Assembly: GCA_902797065.1 (NCBI GenBank)
Contig: CADBRK010000054.1
Span: forward strand, 1-7,890
Source of the DNA: an uncultured Ruminococcus sp.
GTDB taxonomy: Bacteria > Bacillota > Clostridia > Oscillospirales > Acutalibacteraceae
Reading direction: 5' to 3'
DNA length: 7,890 nucleotides
Of this stretch, positions 1-6,900 are shown in pieces. Made by a program: the position numbers and the translations under genes. How positions within the stretch are numbered: position 1 is the first letter of the stretch; each line of letters opens with the position of its first letter. Below the pieces are notes generated by a model. It did not search any database. It worked only from the letters and a program-made list of their open reading frames with translations, and was not told the origin of the DNA.

Positions 1-8
1 TATTTTAT

Positions 9-121
9 AACAAACGTCGATGTCCCCCGCCTCTTTAGGCGGCGGGTTCCATACGTCCGTCGGTGGTGGGTTAAAATCCCCCACCGATGCCCGAAGGAGC
101 TAAAGCGCCCCGACGTTTGTT
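9..121. repeat. Structured inverted-repeat element, possible IS200/IS605-type end
   Basis: An 11-bp perfect inverted repeat (core ACAAACGTCG at 10-19, CGACGTTTGT at 111-120, plus the A9/T121 pair) encloses two GC-rich hairpins. The first is CCGCCT-cttt-AGGCGG near 26-41. The second is CGGTGG(t)GGG paired with CCCCCACCG near 60-86, with one bulged T. Together they fold as a three-way junction, as DNA or RNA, on either strand. Read on the minus strand the hairpins resemble subterminal structures of IS200/IS605 elements and the omega-RNA scaffold at the 3' end of tnpB genes; this is from general memory, not a match. No tnpA or tnpB lies in the window, so this may be the end of an element outside the left edge, a non-autonomous remnant, or an unrelated structured RNA. 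Confidence 0.45.
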
Positions 122-130
122 GACGTCGTC

Positions 131-169
131 GCTCGCTCCAATCAAGCGAGCTTGTTGGAGCTTAGCTCC
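131..169. repeat. Two adjacent short hairpins beside the structured element
   Basis: GCTCGCT (131-137) and AGCGAGC (145-151) form a perfect 7-bp stem with a 7-nt loop. GGAGC (157-161) and GCTCC (165-169) form a 5-bp stem with a 3-nt loop. The segments can also pair alternatively, since GCTCCAA (135-141) complements TTGGAGC (155-161). Such mutually exclusive pairing is typical of folded RNA or recombination-site DNA. They lie directly next to the 9-121 element and probably belong to the same unit. No T-run follows either hairpin on either strand, so they are not standard intrinsic terminators. Together with 9-121 they account for most of the gene-free 1-232 stretch. Confidence 0.4.
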
Positions 170-232
170 TCGTTTAATGTTCGGTAATAAGAAGACGTAT
201 ATCTTTCGCGGTGTCCTTTCAAAGCAAACGAA

Positions 233-1657
233 TTACTGTTGCTTATCGGACAGCTTTATTTCATAAATATCTTTTTTCGCTGCATTTGAAACATCGGTAG
301 GATAGCTGCCGTTAAAGCATGCCTTGCAGCAGCCGAGATGACAGTTAAGTTCGTCTAAGCATTCAACCGGTAAATATCCGAGGCTGTCGGCGCCCATCTG
401 TCGGGCGATCTCTTCGGGTGTATGTTTGCATGCAATAAGGCTGTCGCATGAATCAATATCCGTACCGTAATAGCACGGATGCAAAAACGGAGGCGCAGAA
501 ACACGGAAGTGAATTTCCTTTGCACCTGCTTCGCGCAGAATGTTTACAATACGTCCGCCTGTGGTGCCTCTTACTATCGAATCGTCCACAAGAACTATGC
601 GTTTGCCTTTAACTACAGACTCAACGGCAGACAGCTTTATCCGCACTTTATCCGTTCGGCTGCTTTGAGTGGGAGATATAAATGTTCGTGCTATATATTT
701 ATTCTTTATTAGTCCTATGCAGTAGGGAAGTTCCGAATACTTTGCGAATCCCATAGCGGCGTCAAGACCCGAATCGGGTACGCCTATTACAATGTCGGCG
801 TCGGCAGGACGATGTTCTGCAAGAAGCATTCCTGCTTTCACACGTGCGTCATGAACGGTAATACCGTCTATCACCGAATCGGGGCGTGCAAAGTATATAT
901 ATTCGAAGATACATGTCTGCCTTTTTTTCGTATTGCAGTTAGTACGATCCGAACGTACCCCTTCGGAAGAAAATATCAGCATTTCGCCCGGCTCGAGGTC
1001 ACGCTCAAATGTTGCGCCGATCGCTTTTAATGCGCAGCTTTCGGAAGCAACTGCATATGTGCCGTCGGGGAATTTGCCGAAGCAAAGCGGTCTGAAGCCG
1101 AAAGGATCGCGTATTGCCATCAGTTTTGTGGGTGACATAACGATCAGACTGTACGCTCCTTCTATAAGTTTCATCGTGTTCAGTATAGCTTCTTCAATTG
1201 CGCCGCATTTCAAACGCTGCGTGGTGATAAGATATGCTATTATCTCGGTATCCGATGTTGTGTGAAAAATTGCGCCGGATAATTCGAGTTTATCACGCAG
1301 TGCTGCCGCATTTGAAATGTTGCCGTTGTGTGCGATAGCCATTCTGCCCTTGCGGTGATCTACTATGATCGGCTGGCAGTTGCGTCTTTCGTTACCGCCC
1401 GTCGTTGAGTATCTTACATGACCTATCGCCATATTACCCTTTGGCATGTTAGACAGCTTGGAGTGATCAAATACTTCTCCTACAAGACCTACATCTTTAT
1501 ATGCGGAAATAACGCCGTCATCGCAAACGGCAATTCCGCAGCCCTCCTGTCCTCTGTGCTGGAGTGCGTAAAGACCGTAATAAACTGTTTCGGCAAGAGA
1601 AGCTTTTTGCGGTGAGAATATTCCGAAAACGCCGCATTCTTCATGTATTTCGTTCAT
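233..1657 (-). CDS. purF: Amidophosphoribosyltransferase (glutamine PRPP amidotransferase)
   Basis: PurF catalyses the first committed step of de novo purine synthesis in the cytoplasm: PRPP plus glutamine gives 5-phosphoribosylamine. I start it at 1657 (474 aa), giving a 7-residue propeptide MNEIHEE before the N-terminal nucleophile Cys8 of CGVFGIF. The class-II glutaminase domain (about 8-240) carries HVRYSTTG, HNGNISN and SDTE. The phosphoribosyltransferase domain follows, with PRPP-binding motif LVDDSIVRGTT (about 356-366). Cys249, Cys395, Cys444 and Cys447 match the four ligands of the 4Fe-4S cluster in the Bacillus subtilis enzyme, so this is the Fe-S, propeptide-processed type. Length is normal and the gene intact. 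GGGGGT lies 8 nt before the ATG. The in-frame ATG at 1741 falls inside the promoter spacer and is unlikely to be used. No other purine gene is in view and no clear terminator follows the TAA at 233. Confidence 0.97.
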   Translation of the reverse strand: MNEIHEECGVFGIFSPQKASLAETVYYGLYALQHRGQEGCGIAVCDDGVISAYKDVGLVGEVFDHSKLSNMPKGNMAIGHVRYSTTGGNERRNCQPIIVDHRKGRMAIAHNGNISNAAALRDKLELSGAIFHTTSDTEIIAYLITTQRLKCGAIEEAILNTMKLIEGAYSLIVMSPTKLMAIRDPFGFRPLCFGKFPDGTYAVASESCALKAIGATFERDLEPGEMLIFSSEGVRSDRTNCNTKKRQTCIFEYIYFARPDSVIDGITVHDARVKAGMLLAEHRPADADIVIGVPDSGLDAAMGFAKYSELPYCIGLIKNKYIARTFISPTQSSRTDKVRIKLSAVESVVKGKRIVLVDDSIVRGTTGGRIVNILREAGAKEIHFRVSAPPFLHPCYYGTDIDSCDSLIACKHTPEEIARQMGADSLGYLPVECLDELNCHLGCCKACFNGSYPTDVSNAAKKDIYEIKLSDKQQ

Positions 1658-1731
1658 AACTGATACCCCCTGAAATGGTAAAACGTCCACAGCAGACCAT
1701 GATCCGCCATGAACGCCTTCGTTCTTTCTGT

Positions 1732-1760
1732 ATTTTAGCATTTTACCGGAACCGTGTCAA
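1732..1760 (-). promoter_or_regulatory. purF promoter (sigma-A type)
   Basis: On the minus strand TTGACA (1760-1755) is separated by exactly 17 nt from TAAAAT (1737-1732): a consensus -35 and a five-of-six -10. The expected transcription start is near 1725, leaving a leader of about 65 nt before the ATG at 1657, with a GGGGGT ribosome site near 1666-1671. The -10 and start positions exclude the ATG at 1741. The short leader shows a weak GAACG/CGTTC hairpin but no purine or PRPP riboswitch that I can recognise. Confidence 0.75.
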
Positions 1761-1844
1761 GTAGTAATTCTATAATCATTAGCCGTAAATCTTAGTGCAG
1801 CCGTGTCAATGCCGAAATGTTGAAAATAAACTTAATTATTTTTC

Positions 1845-1880
1845 TTACAAAGATTGATGTTTTTTATTATAATGTATAAT
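1845..1880 (+). promoter_or_regulatory. Candidate promoter of the adhesin gene
   Basis: This AT-rich stretch holds two overlapping options on the plus strand: TTACAA (1845-1850), 17 nt, TATAAT (1868-1873); or TTGATG (1854-1859), 15 nt, TATAAT (1875-1880). The first has ideal spacing but a weak -35, the second a better -35 with short spacing. Either gives a leader of roughly 120-135 nt before the ATG at 2009. The promoter is back to back with the purF promoter about 90 bp away. Confidence 0.5.
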
Positions 1881-1884
1881 AGAC

Positions 1885-1955
1885 ATAATAGTATCAATTT
1901 TTAGAAGCACTATTTCGTGAACAACAAAATGTACATTGAATTGATACAATATTAT
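1885..1955 (+). promoter_or_regulatory. Long inverted repeat in the adhesin leader
   Basis: ATAATAGTATCAATT (1885-1899) is complementary to 1939-1955 (AATTGATAC, then a 2-nt AA bulge, then TATTAT), making a 15-bp, AT-rich interrupted stem with a 39-nt loop. It lies between the predicted transcription start and the ribosome site, so it could act as an RNA structure or as an operator for a dimeric regulator. I recognise no known riboswitch in it. It is too AT-rich and lacks the GC stem and T-run of a terminator. Confidence 0.4.
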
Positions 1956-1994
1956 TTGCATCATCATAGATAGTGAATTGTATATATGATTGTC

Positions 1995-2011
1995 AGGAGG
2001 GACAGATTATG
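1995..2011 (+). promoter_or_regulatory. Ribosome binding site fixing the start at 2009
   Basis: A perfect AGGAGG (1995-2000) stands 8 nt before the ATG at 2009, which opens a classic signal peptide. A longer reading from the GTG at 1973 would add 12 residues in front of the signal peptide and would put the ribosome site inside the coding region, so 2009 is the better start. Confidence 0.85.
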
Positions 2012-3199
2012 AAAAGACATCAAATATGGAAAAAGATACTCTCCGCAGGGGTTGCGTTAATGCTTGTTACAAGTCAAGGTCCTGTATTTACAGCCGCGGA
2101 TTTGTACTCTGATAATGATACGGCTGCAAATGATAGTGTTTTTATTCCGTCGGAAGAATCCGAGACGGTGCAATTTACCCAAGGTGATGATATTTTGGTC
2201 GATGACTCTTTGACATCGTTGGCGATCACTTCGGCGAGCATTATTGTCGGAACAGACGATCCGACTGCTTTTGAAGATGAAAAAGTGAGCGTACAGGAAC
2301 TTGCGGAAGATATTTATCTGCTTGATTATCCATCGGTAGACGACGCACAGGCAGCTTACGGAGATTATCTGTACAGAACGGATTTTGCGGAGAATAATAC
2401 GGAGTTCTGCGTTGCGGACGTTTTGCCCGGGAGTATTTCCGACGCTGATACAGTGTATTACGCAGATGATCAAGCCGTAACTCGGACGGGGGATACAAAA
2501 GGCTCCGTTATTGCGCTCATTGACACCGGCGTCAGTGAAAACGCCAATGTGATCGAGCGGGTTTCCGTGATCGGCGGCGAGCCGGGAGACGACAACGGTC
2601 ACGGCGACAGTATGCTGTCTTATATTCTGGCAGAAAACCCTGATGCGGAAGTAGTATCCGTAAAAGCACTGAACGAAAACGGTACGGGTACTGCGGCGGA
2701 TGTGTATACTGCTATCGAGTATGCTGTATCGAGGGGCGATATTGGAATAATCAATCTTTCTATATCGGCATATGCTTTGAACGAAGGCACAATTATAAAA
2801 AAGGCTGTAGATGACGCTGTAGATGCAGGAATAATCGTGATCGGCGCAGCCGGAAATAACGGTGACAACGCAGAGTATTATGTTCCCGGCGGTATCGGGA
2901 ATGCCGTTATAGCAGGTGCCTGCGACGGAAACGGCGACAAGACGGAAACGTCAAACTTCGGTTCAACGGTTGATTATAATGTCAAAGCCGGCAGTACATC
3001 CGAAGCGGCGGCGAGATTATCGGGATTTGTTTCGCTTTATGGCTTTGAAAGTGTTGAAAGTTCATTGAACGAAGACTTTGTGTTTGCTGCGGATTCTGTT
3101 GCCGAGGGTAAGGAAACCGAGTCGCAGGACGATAATTTTTATGCGGCTGCCAATATAGCGAGCGGTACTTCGGGTACGTGTAAATGGGTAATAGACTAA
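2009..3199 (+). CDS. Secreted subtilisin-like (S8) serine protease domain, N-terminal part of the adhesin
   Basis: This reading frame encodes 396 aa. A signal peptide is clear: basic start (KRHQIWKK), hydrophobic core at about 10-22, likely cleavage after VFTAA (about 30). An acidic, low-complexity stretch and a possible prodomain follow to about 165. The peptidase S8 fold spans about 165-345 with Asp172 (ALIDTGV), His198 (NGHG), oxyanion Asn283 (GAAGNNG) and Ser331 (STSEAAA). The catalytic triad is complete, but the motifs are degenerate: HGDS for the usual HGTH, and STSEAAA for GTSMAAP, losing the proline. Activity is likely but not certain. From about 386 the sequence enters the conserved GTSGTCKWVID leader of BspA-type LRR domains and stops in mid-motif at TAA, so the protein end is not natural. 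As it stands this part alone could be translated and secreted, without a wall anchor. Confidence 0.8.
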   Translation: MKRHQIWKKILSAGVALMLVTSQGPVFTAADLYSDNDTAANDSVFIPSEESETVQFTQGDDILVDDSLTSLAITSASIIVGTDDPTAFEDEKVSVQELAEDIYLLDYPSVDDAQAAYGDYLYRTDFAENNTEFCVADVLPGSISDADTVYYADDQAVTRTGDTKGSVIALIDTGVSENANVIERVSVIGGEPGDDNGHGDSMLSYILAENPDAEVVSVKALNENGTGTAADVYTAIEYAVSRGDIGIINLSISAYALNEGTIIKKAVDDAVDAGIIVIGAAGNNGDNAEYYVPGGIGNAVIAGACDGNGDKTETSNFGSTVDYNVKAGSTSEAAARLSGFVSLYGFESVESSLNEDFVFAADSVAEGKETESQDDNFYAAANIASGTSGTCKWVID

Positions 3200-3244
3200 A
3201 ACGGTGTACTTACAATAAGTCCGTCAAGCGGTACTTCGGGTACG
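3161..3244 (+). repeat. 18-bp perfect direct repeats flanking the in-frame stop
   Basis: AGCGGTACTTCGGGTACG occurs at 3161-3178 and again at 3227-3244, both in the same frame and both encoding SGTSGT. The copies are 66 nt (22 codons) apart and the TAA at 3197-3199 lies between them. Recombination or slippage between the copies would remove exactly 66 nt, including the stop, and leave the frame open into the LRR domain. SGTSGT-type pairs are common in the leader of this domain family, so the repeat may simply reflect the protein motif. Confidence 0.85.
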
Positions 3245-3271
3245 CTTGCAAACACAACTACCGGCTGGGGT

Positions 3272-3961
3272 GTGCAAGGCACTTCTCCGTGGAATTCTTA
3301 CAGAACATCTATTAAATATGTTAAATTTGAAAAAACCGTTAATGCAAATTATTATATCAATCATTTGTTCAGCAACTGTACAAATTTGATTGAGGTCGAC
3401 TTTACGAATTTTAATACATCAAGTACTTATGGTATGTGGGGAGTGTTTAATGAATGCGGAAAACTTGAAAAAGTAACCTTTGGCAATTCCTTCTACACCA
3501 GCAACGTAAAAATTCTTCAAAGAATGTTCTATAATTGTAAGAAGTTAAAAACTATTAATTTGGGGTCTAACTTTAACACATCTAATGTTATACATTTCAG
3601 CTATATGTTTTACGGCTGCGAAAGTCTTGAAAGCATTAATTTTGGCAATAATTTCAAGGCGACAAGCGCATATAATTTTGAAGGTATGTTTGCAGAGTGT
3701 AAAAGTCTTGCTTCGCTTGATCTCGGAAGTAATTTTTCTACATCACAATCTTCTCCGAATATGAACGGTATGTTTTATGCCTGCGAGAGTCTTACGTATC
3801 TGAATGTGGGCGGATTGGGAGGCAGCGGCGCTCAGATGGACAATACGTTTTTGGATATGCCGAATCTGAACACCTTGGTAATCGGTAAAACTATTTCGTG
3901 GAGCAGCAGCTATGTAGTTTTTGATTCCCCTTCATATTGGAAAAAACTTCTACGGGAGTAA
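3272..3961 (+). CDS. BspA-type leucine-rich repeat (DUF285) fragment of the adhesin
   Basis: This segment is in the same frame as the protease part. The frame is open back to 3200, so its first coding words follow the TAA directly (NGVLTISPSSGTSGT). The GTG at 3272 is only the first possible start codon and has no convincing ribosome site. The part from 3272 is 229 aa. After the domain entry (WGVQGTSPWNSYRTSIKYVKFE) come about seven repeats of 25-28 residues, of the form MF-x-x-C-x-x-L-x-x-(I/L)-x-(L/F)-x-x-x-F-x-T-S. This is the PF03382/BspA-like LRR pattern known from surface proteins that bind host or bacterial ligands. The terminal LLRE comes from the wrong frame after the A6 tract; the correct continuation is KKTSTGVIYSNSQ. 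It is visibly more AT-rich than its flanks. It is unlikely to be a separate gene. Confidence 0.7.
   Translation: MQGTSPWNSYRTSIKYVKFEKTVNANYYINHLFSNCTNLIEVDFTNFNTSSTYGMWGVFNECGKLEKVTFGNSFYTSNVKILQRMFYNCKKLKTINLGSNFNTSNVIHFSYMFYGCESLESINFGNNFKATSAYNFEGMFAECKSLASLDLGSNFSTSQSSPNMNGMFYACESLTYLNVGGLGGSGAQMDNTFLDMPNLNTLVIGKTISWSSSYVVFDSPSYWKKLLRE
3362..3925 (+). repeat. Tandem BspA-like LRR units
   Basis: About seven protein repeats of 25-28 residues start near 3362, 3443, 3524, 3605, 3686, 3770 and 3845. The best-conserved four begin MFYNCKKL, MFYGCESL, MFAECKSL and MFYACESL. The last unit is degenerate and acts as a cap. DNA identity between units is low, so this is an old repeat and not a recent duplication. 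Confidence 0.75.
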
Positions 3962-6900
3962 TCTATTCAAATTCACAGATTGATTCGGCAAAAACTATTT
4001 CTGCCGGAACATACGTCAGGGCTGCGGTTTTTTCCACGGAACTGAGACCTGAAGTATATTACTGCAACGGCGATCTGGCTCCCTACAATTTATATGAATC
4101 TGTTGACAGAACAAAGAGAGTAACAGGCTATTGCATTAATTATTATAAAGACGGAGTCGGCCATGTATTTAACAAATTACCTGTCAATGATAATACTATA
4201 GAGAGTTATCTGTCTACTGATTCAAGGGCTTCACACGGAAGTGAACCGTTGGGCTCTACAATGACGCAGGCTCTTATTACTTTGATGTATTACGGGTATC
4301 CGAATGACGGAGCGGGAATCGGAGCAAGATATAACTTGACCGAGAAAGAGTTTTATGCGGTTACCCAGTTTGCGATTTATGACTTTACCGACTTTTATTA
4401 CGATAAAAAGGGTGCATGTTTGTTACAGAGTGGTATTTTGACAGAATACCGTGATGAATTGCTGAGTGCCTTCAACGAACTCACGTCGCAGAATTATAAC
4501 AACATACCTTACGAATATGATCTGCACCTTTATAAATGTACCGACCCGAACCGACAAAATATGGTTTCGATGGAAAGCCTTTCGAAAGCAAATGAGATAA
4601 GGGGCGGCGTTCAGGTTTACAAGGGTACCACAGGAACACCGATACAGCCGCTCAGCGGAGCTGTCTTTACAATATATAACAGCGATAACGAGGAAGTAAC
4701 GACAATAACGTCAAATTATCTGGGTATTGCGACCATCTCTATTATGGACGATGAGCGCGGACTTTTACCGGGCACATATACGGTAAAAGAAACTTCCGCA
4801 CCGAGAGGATATTATAAATCTTCCGATTATTATACCTTTGTGATCTCTGAGGATCAGAAAATTGTTAATGTCGGAAAGAAAAACGGCTCGGGAAGCAACG
4901 TTGCCATGGCTTTCTATGATTCCACAAATACGAGCGAAACGGGCGGCGGAGTTAAGGTCGAGAAAAAGGATTCGTCGGGCAATCCGCTTGCGAATGCAGA
5001 ATTCACCATTTACAAATATAATTCCTCATTAAGCTATGAAGCAAATGCCGTTGAGGAGAATATTGTGGCGGTAATAACTACCGATTCTACCGGCTGCGGA
5101 AACACTTCGACGAAGGAGCTTCCTCTTAATCAGTATTACATGATTAAAGAAACAAAAGCACCTCACGGCTACAAGCTTTCCGATACCTACAAAACTTTCC
5201 GCCTTACATCCGACGGACAGTTATATATGGTTGAGTACACCGACGTGTCAAAAACAGGAACAGCACAGATAAGCGGTATAAAGAAGTATATCGTAAACGG
5301 TGAGGAACAGGAATTAAGCGGCGGAGAATTTACTTTTGAACTTAAAAACGCAAGCGGCACGGTTGTGCAGAGAATTACGAACAAACCGGACGGAAGCTTT
5401 GCGTTTTCTCCTATAACTTATGATGTGAACAGCATGGGTTACAATCGCTACACCGTTAATGAAGTCAAGGGCACCAACAGCGATATAACCTATGACAACC
5501 ATGTGGCGATCGTCACTGTTACGGTGAGCGATGGGGGCGAAGCAAATCTTACCTGTAATGTGAATGTGTCTGCTTCCGACATGACCTTCACAAACACCGA
5601 GAAAAAGGAATATCCCATTAAATTCAGCAAAAAGGAAACAGGTAAAAATTCGGAACTCAGCGGTGCGAAACTCACTTTGAAGAAGCAGTCGGGTGAGGTT
5701 ATTCAAACCTGGACAACGAGTACAATGCCTAACGAGATAACTCTGGAACCGGGTTCGTATATTCTTACCGAAACAACACCGCCGGCAAATTACGCTAAAG
5801 CAGAGGACATCAGGTTTACGATTGCTTATGACGGTACTGTTACGAGTACCATGCCGAATGCAGTTGACGGTGATACCGTTACAATGTACGACAACAGTTC
5901 GAAGAACGCATTTACGATCCGTCTGCTTAAAACGGATAAAGATGACGAAAGCACGCTGGAAGGCGCTAAGTTTACTCTTTATGATACCGCCACAAACGGC
6001 AGCACATACTCGTATACGGCGGAAACGAATTCCAGAGGTGTGGCAGTATTTGAAAATGTTCCGGCAGGCAACTTTACTTTGCGTGAGGATACCCCGCCTG
6101 AGGGCTATCAGACGATTGACAGTATGAGCGTAGTTGTAAAATCCGAATCCGGAAGTCTCTCCATTGACGAAGATAATACCGAACCCGAGGTCGTTACCGT
6201 TAAGGGAACAGATTATCTTTCCGTTGAGAATGAAAAGACATCGTATACACAATTATACGAGCATTCGGAGGCTACAGTAACAAAGGTTGACAAGGATGAC
6301 TCCACAAGGACTTTAAGCGGCGCAACCTTTACTTTGTATTCAAATTCATCGTGTACCGAAACCGTAAAAACTTATACAGGCGGAGAATTTAATATAAAAA
6401 CCTCGGAGCTTACGGATTACTTGCCCGCAGCGGGTCGGTCAACCGTCCTTTACCTCAAAGAGACAACCCCGCCTGTCGGGTATCAAGCGTCGGAAGGCGT
6501 TGTCAGAGTTGATATTAAAGCCGAAAAAACTATAGATGAGACGGCACAGACAGCAACGACAAATTATAGTATCACCGTAAACAATGGTTTGAGCATACGC
6601 ATACCAAACCCGAAGATCACAAGCTCGGAAACTGTGCATAATGAAATATCGATCAGCAAGATTGAAAAGGGAAAGCCCAATACAGTTATCAGCGGTGCGA
6701 CATTCAAGCTGTTTTCGGATGAAGAATGTTTAAATATGATTGAGGAATATACCGGAGGCACGTTTACTTTAAGTACCGCAAACAGGGAACTGGCGGCATA
6801 TTTACCCGGCGTCGGAGAGAGTAAGAAGCTGTATCTAAAAGAAACCGCAGCTCCCGACGGCTATAATAAGGATAATTCGGTCTATACGGTAAATATCTCG

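Noticed and set aside
131..232. Intrinsic terminator for purF
   Set aside because: Hairpins exist, but none is followed by a T-run in the purF direction; the nearest starts over 60 nt after the stop.
1658..1731. Purine or PRPP riboswitch in the purF leader
   Set aside because: The leader is only about 65 nt, with no conserved purine-aptamer sequence and no terminator hairpin.
2057..2868. Minus-strand open frames opposite the protease part
   Set aside because: The plus strand encodes a clear S8 domain; the antisense products look like composition shadows.
3197..3199. TAA read as an amino acid (alternative code or special residue)
   Set aside because: purF in the same window ends in TAA at a family-typical length, and no TAA-based special residue insertion is known in such bacteria. 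One mutation or error is simpler.
5822..6127. 101-aa plus-strand open frame
   Set aside because: Out of frame with the continuous CnaB reading, Arg-rich, no domain and no ribosome site.
5314..6252. 312-aa open frame on the minus strand
   Set aside because: It lies opposite the CnaB-coding frame, has Cys/Arg/Ile-rich shadow composition, no ribosome site and no recognisable motif. The plus-strand domains explain this DNA.
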